Shown here piece after piece: positions 19,280-28,199 of a stretch of 64,000 nt of DNA. Both the position numbers and the translations under genes were made by a program. The notes beneath the pieces are model-generated. The model was not told the origin of the DNA. It was given only the letters and a program-made list of their open reading frames with translations, and ran no database searches. Each line of letters begins with the position of its first letter. The stretch's first letter is position 1. Origin of the DNA: CAVSUZ01 sp963791885 (lineage in GTDB: Bacteria; Pseudomonadota; Alphaproteobacteria; Acetobacterales; Acetobacteraceae); assembly GCA_963791885.1 (NCBI GenBank), contig CAWBUL010000005.1, positions 558,001 through 622,000 of the forward strand, in the 5' to 3' direction.

Positions 19280-19747
19280 TTAGGCCCAGGCCTTCACCGG
19301 CCTGTTCGCGTGGCTCTCCTGCGGCACGCCGCGATTGAGCGACATGTGTGAGTGGGTGCACAGCCAGCCGTCTTGCGTCCGGGCAAAGACCATCGTCGCT
19401 CGGCCCGGCCGGTCGAATGCAGCGCCATCGCGATCATAGCCCGTGCTGGTCCAGGGTGCGACCGCGACGGCCATGCGTCCGTCCGGGGACGCCAGAACAT
19501 GCACGGAGTCCAGCGCGAAAGTGAAATCCGTCGTACGCGGCCAGACATTGTCCCACTGCGTGCGAATCCACGCATCGAGACCAGGAATGACATCGCGATG
19601 CGTTCCGAACGCCAGGATGTCGGGGTGGAACAGCTTGCGCGCGGACGCGTAATCTACCTCCCGCACATAGCCGGCAAAAGTCGCCAGCCAATCCAGCAAA
19701 GCAGCACGAATGTCGGGACTCGCCTCGGGCAAGGGATGATCGATCAT
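19280..19747 (-). CDS. SnoaL/ketosteroid-isomerase-like protein
   Basis: 155 aa, one NTF2-like domain: YVREVDYASARKLFHPDILA, FGTHRDVIPGLDAW, VHVLASPDGRMAVAVAPW, GRATMVFARTQDGWLCTHSH. This fold covers polyketide cyclases, isomerases and non-enzymatic binders; the role cannot be set from sequence. It lies 80 bp upstream of the DsbA-like gene and 235 bp after the PQQ gene, all on the minus strand. Confidence 0.75.
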   Translation of the reverse strand: MIDHPLPEASPDIRAALLDWLATFAGYVREVDYASARKLFHPDILAFGTHRDVIPGLDAWIRTQWDNVWPRTTDFTFALDSVHVLASPDGRMAVAVAPWTSTGYDRDGAAFDRPGRATMVFARTQDGWLCTHSHMSLNRGVPQESHANRPVKAWA

Positions 19748-19982
19748 AAAGCGAACTTACCGCATGCTCGCGCGCAACGCGACGGCAAGCGGCGCCGTCG
19801 CGAGGCACACCGCCGCGACGACCCGAAAGGTCAGTGAAGCCATCGTGCAGGGCATGCACACCGGACGCGACCCCAAGCACCCGCCGCTTGAGTGTCGTTT
19901 GCTCACGGGAAGTCGGAGCCGCGACCGATGTACCATCCACGTTCGTCCGCCTCCGTGGCGGACCATCAGACCTTGCGTGCGG

Positions 19983-21906
19983 CTATCGCGGGAGAGCGAA
20001 AACCGTAAGCTGGCCGCCAGGGGCGGTGTAGTCGCTCAGCCCTTTGAACGCCCCCACCGCGCCATGGCCTGCCTGCGCGTCCGTCTGTCCGGATGCCAGG
20101 CCGATGCCAGGCAATCCCCCGATGCCGGACAGCACGGCGATATATTGCCGCCCGTCATGGAAATACGTCATGACGTTGCCGACGATACCGGATGGAAGTC
20201 TTGAAGCTGTACAGCTGCCGCCCGGTCCTGGCGTCCACCGCCTTCAGGTAGCCGCTCAGCGTTCCGTAAAACACCACGTCGCCGGCTGTCGCCAAGACGC
20301 CCGACCAGACGGGGAAGCGCTCCGGGATCGACCATACGACGCGGCCTTCCCGCGCATCCCAGGCGATGACATTGCCCATGTTCCCGCCAGGTCCGGGATA
20401 CACGGACACCGTAGCACCCACAAACGTTTGGCCGGACGTGTAGGTGACGTTGGTCGGTTCAAAGTCCATGCACAAGTGATTGGTGGGCACATAAAACAGC
20501 CCTGTCACCGGCGAGAACGCGGCTGGCTGCTCGCTCTTCGCGCCGAGTGCCGATGGGCAGATGCCATTGGTCGTCTTGTTTTCGCCGGTCACGCCGGGAG
20601 CGTATTGTGGCACCACCTGCGGCTGGCCGAACGTCGCGCTGTTCGGATCCATATCGACCTTGCTGGCCCAGTTCACCGACGGATCGAATTTGGCGGCCAG
20701 CAGCAATTGCCCGGTCTCCCGGTCCAGCGTGTAGGCGAAGCCGTTGCTGTCGAAGTGCACCAGGGTGGGAAAGGCCCTGCCATTGACGTGCGCATTCGCC
20801 AAAATCATTTCATTCGTACCGGAATAGCCCCACTGGTCGTGTGGTGTCATTTGATAGACCCACTTCGCCATCCCGGTATTCAGATCGCGGGCGAAGATGG
20901 TAGCCGTCCATTTGTTATCACCGGGGCGTTGCACGGGATTCCACGGCGACGGGCCGCCCGAACCATAATACACCAGGTTCAGCCTCGGATCGTAAGAGAA
21001 CCAGCCCGAGGATTCGCCGCCGCCGGTCTTCCACTGATCGCCCTGCCAACTCTTCAAGCTGGAATCGGCGCCGATCGGCTTGCCCAGGGACGTGGTCTTC
21101 TGCGGATCAACCAGCATGTCCGCATCGGGTCCCTCGGAATAAGCGCGCCACGCCAGCTTGCCGTCGCTGAGATTGTAGGCGGAGACCCAGCCGCGGACGC
21201 CGTCATCACCGCCTGAAACGCCGACGATCACCTTGTCCTTCGCCACCAGCGGTGCGCCGGTGCCCGTTTGACCTTTCGTAGGATCGCCATCCTTCACCGA
21301 CCACACCACCTTGCCCATCTGCGCATCGAGCGCGACCACCGTCGTGTCGGCCTGCTGGAGCAGGATCTTGTGGTCACCGGCAGAGAGGCCTCGATTGACG
21401 GTATCGCAGCACATCATCTGGGCGACCGCCGCGTCCTGCTGGGGCTGGTATTTCCATAGGATGCGGCCGTTATTTAGATTGAGCGCATAGACGATGTTCG
21501 GGAACGGCGTGTGCACATACATGATGTCGCCGATGACCAGCGGCGCCCCTTCATGGCCGCGCAGTGCACCGGTCGAGAACATCCACGAGACCTGCAAGTG
21601 TCCGGCATTGCCCGCGTTGATCTGCGTAAGCCGGGAGAAGCGCCAGTTGGCGTAATTCTTTCCCGGCATGACCCAATTGGTCGGGTTCTGCTGCATCATC
21701 AGCAGCAGGTCGCGCCTGGCGGGCGGTTGCGCCGGCGTCGTGCTGGTCTGCGCCGGCGCCGTGCTGGTCTGCGCTGGCGCCGGGCTGGACTGTGCCGGCG
21801 CCGTGCTGGTCTGTGCCAGCGCTGGCGCGGCGAGCAGCCCCGTGGCCAGGGCCGTGGTCATCATCGCGCGGCCAAGCAGGCCGATACCGGTGGATGCCTG
21901 TTTCAT
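19983..21906 (-). CDS. PQQ dehydrogenase homologue (methanol/ethanol type) with altered active site, one frame break
   Basis: About 640 aa when one shift is allowed. Signal peptide ending APALA, a TSTAPAQ repeat linker (residues 32-60), then the eight-bladed quinoprotein propeller. Kept: vicinal disulfide MCCDTVNRG (166-167), QWKTGGG, and the conserved end YTAPGGQLTVFALPR. Changed: the usual metal Glu of GGEFGVRG is Asp (GGDDGVRG, 234), the Asn of GTGNPSTW is Gly (GSGGPSPW, 318), and the catalytic and lanthanide Asp of WDYD are Gly and Ser (WGYS, 360 and 362). Removing one base of AA (plus strand) at 20196-20197 restores FKTPSGIVGNVMTYFHDG. AGGGGAG precedes the ATG. No cytochrome partner gene is adjacent. 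Confidence 0.85.
21731..21814 (-). repeat. Four 21-bp repeats in the PQQ protein linker
   Basis: Four imperfect 21-bp units, plus-strand form GCCGGCGCCGTGCTGGTCTG, encode the heptad TSTAPAQ and variants just after the signal peptide. It makes a Pro/Ala/Thr spacer before the propeller. Copy number is likely to vary between strains. Confidence 0.75.
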
Positions 21907-21978
21907 TCAACTCTCCCCTTGATCTTGGAAATCACTGTCGGCCGCTTGAACCACGCTTCAGCCCCGCGTGCCAGTCGT

Positions 21979-22938
21979 TCAGAACAGCAGCCCCTTCTTC
22001 AGCAAACCGTGCACGCCCTTCTCGCCATTCACGGTCTGCGTCACGTGGAAGTCCACCGCGAGCGAGCAGAACTGATACGCCTCGGCTGGTGACAGGTTCG
22101 CGCGTGCGGCGATGAAGGCGATCATTTCCCGCAACGCGGTTTTCATCGCCACGTCGAGATCCTCGTGCATGCCCATGCTGATGAAATGCGTGGCCGTCTC
22201 GGCGCGCGGATACCGCAACAGCGGATCGCGCGGACCGCCGCCCGAGTGCAGGTTCAGCGTGAATGTGCCGGTCAGGCAGGTTTCCAGCGCATTGATGCAC
22301 ACCTCGCCATCGCCCTGCACGCCATGACCGTCGCCCGCGCTGAAATTTGCGCCAGCGACGAAGACCGGCAGGTAAAGAACCGCACCCTCGGTCAGCTCCT
22401 TATTATCCATGTTGCCGCCATGAGCGCGCGGCTCCTTGGTGGAGATCGTACCCCATTCAGGTGGGGGCGCCACACCCGTCACGCCGAAGAACGGTGCCAG
22501 CGGCAGTTCCGTACCCCACGGCAGTTTGCAGACGCGCCGCGCGCGGTCGATCGGGATGTGACTGAGATGGCGCTCGGGAAAGTCCTCCGGCAGCGTGCCG
22601 ACCAGCGGCCGGAAGCCGCAGAAGCCCCAGTCCGCACCGAATTCGATGCGGTCGATATGGACCGCCAGCATATCGCCAGGTGACGCGCCGCGTACCGCGA
22701 CCGGTCCGGTCAGCACATGGCCGCCCAGCCGCGGGATTTTTGCATCGACGATGGCGTGCAATGCCGGATGCACCGAGAGGCCCGAATTCGGCGGCGGCAT
22801 CACCTCCATCCCGCCAGCCGACAGGCATTCCATCACGACCGTATCGCCGGACTCCACAGTCAGCACCGGCGGGTAGGAGGCGTCGAAACTGCCCCACCGG
22901 ACCGTATCGGGTGCCGGCGAGAGACGATGCTGCGTCAT
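21979..22938 (-). CDS. Acetamidase/formamidase family protein
   Basis: 319 aa, the FmdA/AmdA fold: SGDTVVMECLSAGGMEVMPP, GHVLTGPVAVRGASPGDML, PFFGVTGVAPPPEWGTIST, GGNMDNKEL, VFVAGANFSAGDGHGVQGDG. These enzymes hydrolyse short amides to ammonia and acid; substrate unassigned. It overlaps the upstream cupin gene by 4 bases (ATGA), so the two are co-translated. The PQQ gene follows after 72 bp and may be on the same transcript. Confidence 0.87.
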   Translation of the reverse strand: MTQHRLSPAPDTVRWGSFDASYPPVLTVESGDTVVMECLSAGGMEVMPPPNSGLSVHPALHAIVDAKIPRLGGHVLTGPVAVRGASPGDMLAVHIDRIEFGADWGFCGFRPLVGTLPEDFPERHLSHIPIDRARRVCKLPWGTELPLAPFFGVTGVAPPPEWGTISTKEPRAHGGNMDNKELTEGAVLYLPVFVAGANFSAGDGHGVQGDGEVCINALETCLTGTFTLNLHSGGGPRDPLLRYPRAETATHFISMGMHEDLDVAMKTALREMIAFIAARANLSPAEAYQFCSLAVDFHVTQTVNGEKGVHGLLKKGLLF

Positions 22939-23336
22939 GCCGGCGGGTCACACGGTTCGGTGCCCATCTGCGCAGGGACGGAGATTTCCAGGATTTCGAA
23001 CGTGTCCGCCGTGCGGGTTTCGTTATGCGGCGTGCCGCCGGGAATCAGGACGGAATCGCCCTTCTCCAACCGCACTGTGGCTCGGTCGGCGAACTCCAGT
23101 TCCAGCCAGCCGTCCAGAACGTAGACGAACTGTGCGTCGCACAGATGACGGTGCCAGCCCGTCGGGCGGGACATGCCGGCACTGGCGGATGTGATCTGCG
23201 CGCGCATGAAGCCGGCGGTCGCATCGGTCGCTCCGAGATCGCGATATTTGAAAAAGGCACGCCGGCCTTCCACCAGGCGCGGCTCCTTGGCAGAGGAGAC
23301 GGCGACTGACATCGCTGGCCTGCTATGATCGTTCAT
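22935..23336 (-). CDS. Cupin-domain protein
   Basis: 133 aa, single cupin: GWHRHLCDAQFVYVLDGWLE (metal-binding HxH and Asp/Glu region) and GDSVLIPGGTPHNETRT (second motif with His). Probably metal-binding, enzymatic or sensory; no substrate clue. AGGAG lies 8-9 bases before the ATG. Leads the cupin-formamidase pair. A 63-bp tandem repeat block lies immediately upstream, where its promoter should be. Confidence 0.85.
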   Translation of the reverse strand: MNDHSRPAMSVAVSSAKEPRLVEGRRAFFKYRDLGATDATAGFMRAQITSASAGMSRPTGWHRHLCDAQFVYVLDGWLELEFADRATVRLEKGDSVLIPGGTPHNETRTADTFEILEISVPAQMGTEPCDPPA

Positions 23337-23364
23337 GGACGCTCTCCTTTCGGGACCATGCTAG

Positions 23365-23600
23365 AGCAGGATCGTGCGAGGCGGAACGTCGGAGCGCGTG
23401 AATCCTGCTCTGGACCAAGCAAGGTTTAGCAGGATCGTGCGAGGCGGAACGTCGGAGCGCGTGAATCCTGCTCTGGACCAAGCAAGGTTTAGCAGGATCG
23501 CGCGAGGCGGAACGTCAGAGCGCGTGAATCCTGCTCTGGGCCAAGCTAAGGATCCCGCGAGGCGGAACGTCGGGGCGCGTGAATCCTGCCCCGGATCAAG
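23365..23600. repeat. 63-bp tandem repeat block, about four units
   Basis: Units begin AGCAGGATCGTGCGAGGCGG at 23365, 23428 and 23491 (exact 63-bp spacing); a fourth, diverged and slightly shorter, begins near 23545. Each unit opens with AGCAGGAT and carries ATCCTGCT 37 bases on, so it can fold into a hairpin. The block occupies most of the 297-bp gap between the divergent cupin and SDR genes. Confidence 0.9.
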
Positions 23601-23633
23601 CAAGGTTTCGGGACAGCACAGGAGAGAAGCGGG

Positions 23634-24413
23634 ATGCAGGACGCGTTAAAGGCCTTCGATCTGACCGGACGCACCGCGCTGGTGACCGGTGCGCGGCGGG
23701 AGATCGGGCGGGCGATCGCGCTCGGCCTCGCCGGTCTTGGAGCGCGGCTTGCCATACATCACGCGGGCACCGCCGAGGAACAGGCAGACGCAGACCGGGT
23801 GGTGCAAGAGATCGAACGCGCGGGCGGTAAAGCCCAGGCTTTCGCCGCCGATTTCGCGGCCGACGCTGCGCCAAAGGGTTTGGCAGACGCCGTTCTGCGC
23901 GCCTTCGGGCAGGTGGACATCCTCGTGCTGAATGCGTCGATCGAGCTGGTGGAGAATTACCAGTCCGTCGATCACGAACGCTTCAACCGCCAAATCACCA
24001 TCAATCTCCGCAGCTCCCTCGACCTGCTCCAGGTACTTGTGCCCCCGATGGCGGAGCGCGGGTGGGGCCGCGTGGTATCGATCGGCAGCATCCAGCAGGC
24101 ACTGCCCCATTCGGGCATGATCGTCTACGCCGGAACCAAGGCAGCGCAGGAAAATTTCATGCGCAACCTCGCGAACCAGTACGGCGACAAAGGCGTGACG
24201 TTCAACACGCTGGCACCCGGTGTGATTCTGACGGCCCGCAACCGGCACTCTCTGGAACCCCGCGCGCACGAAGTGATCGAGCGGATTCCAGTAAAGCGCT
24301 TGGGACGGCCTGACGATTTGGCCGGCGCGGCGATGCTGCTGTGCTCGGATGCGGGGAGCTATATTACCGGTGCGTGCCTGTTCGTGGACGGCGGACGGGG
24401 TCTTGCGCGATAG
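23634..24413 (+). CDS. Short-chain dehydrogenase/reductase (SDR)
   Basis: 259 aa classical SDR. Cofactor loop TALVTGARREIGRAIALGLA, NAS motif VLNASIE, catalytic Ser in VVSIGSIQQ and YxxxK as YAGTKAA, C-terminus LLCSDAGSYITGACLFVDGG. NAD(P)-dependent; no Asp right after strand 2 (AIHHAGT), which suggests NADPH preference. Substrate unknown. AGGAG lies 8 bases before the ATG. Convergent with the DUF6513 gene, 7 bp apart. Confidence 0.9.
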   Translation: MQDALKAFDLTGRTALVTGARREIGRAIALGLAGLGARLAIHHAGTAEEQADADRVVQEIERAGGKAQAFAADFAADAAPKGLADAVLRAFGQVDILVLNASIELVENYQSVDHERFNRQITINLRSSLDLLQVLVPPMAERGWGRVVSIGSIQQALPHSGMIVYAGTKAAQENFMRNLANQYGDKGVTFNTLAPGVILTARNRHSLEPRAHEVIERIPVKRLGRPDDLAGAAMLLCSDAGSYITGACLFVDGGRGLAR

Positions 24414-24420
24414 CCTCCCG

Positions 24421-25830
24421 CTACGAATCCTCCCCGGATTCCATGCCGCGCTGCCGCAGCGTGTGCCCCGCCTGCTGCAATCGCGTCATATCTCGTTCGC
24501 TTCGGGGCGCCGCGCACCCCCAATCAAGCGGCTGGTCCTGCGTGTAACGTTTCCCCAACCGCCAGGCGATCTCAGCCTTCATCAGTTCCGACCCCATGTA
24601 GAAGGCGTGCGCGCCGTCGCTTTCCAACCCGAGCTTGGGATAGAAATCGAACGCACGATCGGCCGTTTCGTGCAGCCGCCCGCTGTAAACGTGAACGCCC
24701 TCTTGTGTGGTCGCGATCCGAAAGTTCGCATCGCGCAGTTCGGCTTGCAGTGCATGGATGTCCGATGCGGTCTGCGCGTACGGCGACCGGTCATGGACCT
24801 GCAGCAGGTCGGCACTGTAGCCGCGCGGCAGTTCGGACTCAGCGCGCGCAGCGTACATCATCCGCCGGGCGATGTCGTGTTCCGCGACCGTGCGCCGCGT
24901 ATGCGGACTGACCTGCACCACCAACACATTGCGGATCGCAAGTTCGGAACAGATCCCCATCAGCAAAGCGGTGACGCCAGCCGAGTCCGCATCCGTCAGC
25001 TCCGTCAGATTCCCCGTGCCCATCAGGATCTCCGCCTCAGGCAACCGGCGGCGCAGCTCCGCATAGCGCAGCAACGACGCGGTAAAGCCGAAATGGATCG
25101 GATCAAGCACAGGATCGAGCAGACACGGAAGGCCGCGCGCAGCGGCAGCATCGGCAGCCCGCAGAAGCGACTCCAGGTCCCCCGGTTGCGCGGGAATCAG
25201 CACCGGTACCGCGGACGTCCCCGACGCGACATCCAGCGTGTGCTCGGTCAGGCTGAGAAGGAAATCGGCGCCGGCCTCGGCACCGCGGCGGAGTTCGGAC
25301 GGATCGCCGGAATCGACGCTGACGCGGAAACCCGCATCCTTCAGGGACCGCACGCGCTGCTCCAGCTCCGGAAACGGTACGCCCGGTCGGCAGCCAAGGT
25401 CGATGACATCGGCGCCCTGCACCCGCATGGCATGGGCACGGTCAAATAGGGTGGCTTCGTCGAGGAGAGGCGCTTCAACGATCTCGGCGAAGATACGGAC
25501 GTCGTAACGCGAGATGTCCACCGGTTTACCCCGTCGCCCCAGATAACGCGGCAGATCCGCAATTTCTTCCGGCCCGCGTTCGAAAGGAATGCCGAATGCC
25601 TGCGACAGACGCGCGGGATCCATGCCGGCGCGCCCGGGAAAAATCACGCGGTCCGCGTTCAGCGGCGCTTTCAGCCGGCGCAGCACGATCGGCTCGGTCA
25701 TCAATGCGGCAACCTTCACGCCCAAATTCACGACATCCCACGTCATATCCGGCGCCTCAATGCCAGACAGGATGCGGCGCAGCCGCGGTTCCGCCAAATG
25801 TCCGGTCAGAAAAAGCACGCGTTCCGTCAC
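24421..25830 (-). CDS. DUF6513 / dihydropteroate-synthase-like protein of methanopterin clusters
   Basis: 469 aa. A TIM-barrel pterin-binding-like protein: VIDLGCRPGVPFPELEQRV, FRVSVDSGDPSELRRGAEAG, LLDPVLDPIHFGF, ILMGTGNLTELTDADSAG. Proteins of this type are found with tetrahydromethanopterin genes in methylotrophs; the reaction is not established to my knowledge. The GTG at 25830 overlaps the previous stop (GCGTGACGG), so the long upstream open frame is not used. Last of four coupled genes. Confidence 0.82.
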   Translation of the reverse strand: MTERVLFLTGHLAEPRLRRILSGIEAPDMTWDVVNLGVKVAALMTEPIVLRRLKAPLNADRVIFPGRAGMDPARLSQAFGIPFERGPEEIADLPRYLGRRGKPVDISRYDVRIFAEIVEAPLLDEATLFDRAHAMRVQGADVIDLGCRPGVPFPELEQRVRSLKDAGFRVSVDSGDPSELRRGAEAGADFLLSLTEHTLDVASGTSAVPVLIPAQPGDLESLLRAADAAAARGLPCLLDPVLDPIHFGFTASLLRYAELRRRLPEAEILMGTGNLTELTDADSAGVTALLMGICSELAIRNVLVVQVSPHTRRTVAEHDIARRMMYAARAESELPRGYSADLLQVHDRSPYAQTASDIHALQAELRDANFRIATTQEGVHVYSGRLHETADRAFDFYPKLGLESDGAHAFYMGSELMKAEIAWRLGKRYTQDQPLDWGCAAPRSERDMTRLQQAGHTLRQRGMESGEDS

Positions 25831-26375
25831 GCGGAGGGCAGGGTGGCGCGGCGCTGATCCAGTGCGCCCCGCAGTTCGTCGAGCGTCAACACCACGTTGG
25901 TTGATTCGAAGGCGGCAAGCCGCTGCGTGTTCTCCAGATCGATCCGCCTCGGATAGACTTTGACGGTGCCGGAAGGCGCCTCGGTTTCCATCACCGGCGC
26001 GCTGTCGCAGGCAAAGACGATGATCGGGACACGGCACTTGCCGGCTTGGGCAAAGACATTCGTTGCCAGAGTGTCAGAAATCCCCGCGACGCACTTCGCC
26101 ACGGTGTTCGACGTAGCCGGGGCAAGCACCAGGGTGTGATAAACGCCATGATAAAACAGCCCGACGGGCGCCGCGCTGGCGGTCGTGTCGCGAAAGATGC
26201 GAGTCTCCGCCGGCAGTTCGAGCCGGCCCTTATACATCCGCACCACTTCGGCCGCGGCTCGGCTGACAAACAGGTCCACATGCTCCAGCGCGCGGATCAG
26301 TGAAAGGGACTCAGTCAGAAAATGGCCCGATCCGGTCAGCGCCCAACCCCAGCGCGGCGTCCGCACTCTTTTCAT
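25827..26375 (-). CDS. dmrB: Flavoprotein, dihydromethanopterin reductase (DmrB/AfpA-like)
   Basis: 182 aa of the flavoprotein (HFCD) superfamily: RWGWALTGSGHFLTESLSLI at the N-terminus, VLAPATSNTVAKCVAGISDT with the FMN-binding core, and IIVFACDS. Homologues in methylotrophic proteobacteria reduce dihydromethanopterin to tetrahydromethanopterin, the last biosynthesis step. The ATG at 26375 overlaps the stop of the kinase gene (ATGA). The position inside a methanopterin gene run makes the call firmer than sequence alone. Confidence 0.8.
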   Translation of the reverse strand: MKRVRTPRWGWALTGSGHFLTESLSLIRALEHVDLFVSRAAAEVVRMYKGRLELPAETRIFRDTTASAAPVGLFYHGVYHTLVLAPATSNTVAKCVAGISDTLATNVFAQAGKCRVPIIVFACDSAPVMETEAPSGTVKVYPRRIDLENTQRLAAFESTNVVLTLDELRGALDQRRATLPSA

Positions 26376-26956
26376 GGCATCACGCGACACCCAGGAGGGT
26401 CTTCAGGATCGATCCGCCCGCCCGGCATGTCCTCCGGCCCGGCGATGTAAACCGAGCCGCGGTAGCGCGCGGCAAATGCCGGGAACGCGCGGTCAACGAG
26501 GCCCTCGTCAACAAGGCCGTTCAGTGCCGCACGATGCTTCACCAACAGCACCGCCGGAGCATCCAGCGCGCGCGCGAGCCACAGCGCCAGACTATCGGAT
26601 GTGATGTCCCAGCTTGGCGGAATATCCGTCGCGTCGCGCAATCCGGGCCACGGCGACCAAACCGGAATGCGGCCTCTCTCGGCCCGCACGCTTTGCAGAT
26701 CGTCGCAATACACCAGACGATCGGACAGCGCAGTCAGCGCGCGGCCGAACTGCGCCATCGCCATCAGCGCCATGTCATGCGCGGCGTGGTCATCGTATCC
26801 AATCTCCGGCTGCATGGTTCGGACGGTATCCGCGAACGGCCCACCCCCGGGCACCAGCACGATGTTATCCGACGCAACGACCACATCGAGCCAAGGCCGC
26901 AACAGCGCCGATCCCGCGTGGCTGCCGCCCAGCTTGATGACCAGCGCAGCCGTCAT
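26372..26956 (-). CDS. mfnE: Amino-acid-kinase-fold protein, MfnE-like
   Basis: 194 aa. VIKLGGSHAGSALLRPWLDV and VLVPGGGPFADTVRTMQ are the nucleotide-site glycine loops of the amino acid kinase superfamily; DITSDSLALWLARALDAPAV lies in the second half. In archaea MfnE phosphorylates aminomethyl-furan-methyl phosphate on the way to methanofuran/methanopterin side chains, and the gene beside it encodes MfnB, which fits. It overlaps both neighbours by 4 bases. Confidence 0.8.
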   Translation of the reverse strand: MTAALVIKLGGSHAGSALLRPWLDVVVASDNIVLVPGGGPFADTVRTMQPEIGYDDHAAHDMALMAMAQFGRALTALSDRLVYCDDLQSVRAERGRIPVWSPWPGLRDATDIPPSWDITSDSLALWLARALDAPAVLLVKHRAALNGLVDEGLVDRAFPAFAARYRGSVYIAGPEDMPGGRIDPEDPPGCRVMP

Positions 26957-28092
26957 GCGCTATCCAACCCCAGAAGAGCATCGGCGTGCGGCGTCATGTC
27001 GTCGCGCCGGCGCTCGATCGTCACGCCGACCGTGCCCGTGCCCACGTCCAGTTTCTCCACCGACACACAAACCGACACCACGCGCCGATGCGTCAGCACC
27101 AATGCAGCAATTCGTTCGGCCAGAGTCTCCACGAAGGCAACATGGCGATCTTCGGTCAGCATGCGGATCGCATCGCTGATGATGTCGTAAGAGAACACAT
27201 CCGCCATGTCCTGCACCGGACCCAACATGCGCGCGACCTTGGCCTGCACGTCGAACCGCACGCTCTGCGGCGTCTGTTCCTCCCGCGCATACGCCCCGAT
27301 GCGCACGGGCAGCACCCAATCGCGCAAGTGCACGACATCGGTGGCCGGTTCACCCGCGGCGTAACCCTGGGCCGCAAGCGTCCAGGTCCGCTGCTGCCCG
27401 GTGTCAGACCCATCGGTCTCGCGAGGGATAAGCGCCCGAATGCGGCGCACCGCGTCCAGGCTGATCGGCGCCTCACGCGACGCCCCTCCGCACAGCGCGC
27501 CGCGGAATCCCAGAACCGCCGGCTTCAGCACCAGCAGGCGCGGCACGTCCGGCGCTTCCAGCACGCCGGCCAATCCGGCGAACAGCCCGTGTCCGGCGCA
27601 ACCCGTGGTGAAGCGGCGCAGCGCCGGCAGACTCATGTGCTGCAACAGCCCGCCGCCGCCCTTCAGCGCCGTATCCAGCATGGCCCCCGCGAACCCGCAG
27701 CTCGCCAGCAACGGCAACAGCGACAGGTCCGGATTGCGGTCGGCAAATGGTACGCCGACAAGCTGCAGCCGTGTCGCGAAGGGTGCCATCGCCCGCAACG
27801 ATGCCTCCGGATCACCGCCGGGAAACAATCCGATCTTCACGATCGAAACACCGCACTCCACCGCCGAGGCGACCGCGCGCGCGATGGGTTCGGGACACAT
27901 CGGCAGATCGCCTGTCACCGCACTAACCGGCACGCGGCCAGACAGTTCGCGCACCACCTGCCGCATGACGTCCGGCGCCACCGCGCCCAACGCACCCAGT
28001 GCGGGTTCCTTCAGATCGATGATGTCGGCGCCGCCTTCCAGCGCGACGAACGCCTCGCTCAGGCTTCTGACGCTCGCCAGCATCCGCGTCAT
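26953..28092 (-). CDS. mfnB: Fusion of (5-formylfuran-3-yl)methyl phosphate synthase (MfnB) and dihydroneopterin aldolase (FolB)
   Basis: 379 aa with two domains. Residues 1-240: MfnB, with ADIIDLKEPALGALGA (first catalytic Lys) and AMLDTALKGGGGLLQH (second Lys). Residues 260-370: FolB-like, with DWVLPVRIGAYAREEQTPQS, VFSYDIISDAIRMLTEDRHV, FVETLAERIAALVL and VSVEKLDVG. MfnB makes the furan of methanofuran from glyceraldehyde-3-P; FolB cleaves dihydroneopterin for folate or methanopterin. So one chain serves two pathways. The ATG at 28092 has GGGGAG 5 bases before it. First gene of the four-gene run, divergent from folP. Confidence 0.85.
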   Translation of the reverse strand: MTRMLASVRSLSEAFVALEGGADIIDLKEPALGALGAVAPDVMRQVVRELSGRVPVSAVTGDLPMCPEPIARAVASAVECGVSIVKIGLFPGGDPEASLRAMAPFATRLQLVGVPFADRNPDLSLLPLLASCGFAGAMLDTALKGGGGLLQHMSLPALRRFTTGCAGHGLFAGLAGVLEAPDVPRLLVLKPAVLGFRGALCGGASREAPISLDAVRRIRALIPRETDGSDTGQQRTWTLAAQGYAAGEPATDVVHLRDWVLPVRIGAYAREEQTPQSVRFDVQAKVARMLGPVQDMADVFSYDIISDAIRMLTEDRHVAFVETLAERIAALVLTHRRVVSVCVSVEKLDVGTGTVGVTIERRRDDMTPHADALLGLDSA

Positions 28093-28199
28093 GGTCGCTC
28101 CCCAATGCTTGAACCGGTGGTGTTTGAGCCGGCCCGGATGGCGCGTAACCTTCCCGCATGCAACGTCCAAAAGCGGCGTCCGGCAACATTCCATCTTCA

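Noticed and set aside
19983..21906. Naming the PQQ protein XoxF methanol dehydrogenase
   Set aside because: The residues that define XoxF (metal Glu, Asn and both Asp) are all replaced, so the activity cannot be assumed.
23365..23600. CRISPR array
   Set aside because: Units are directly abutting 63-bp repeats with no variable spacers and no cas genes.
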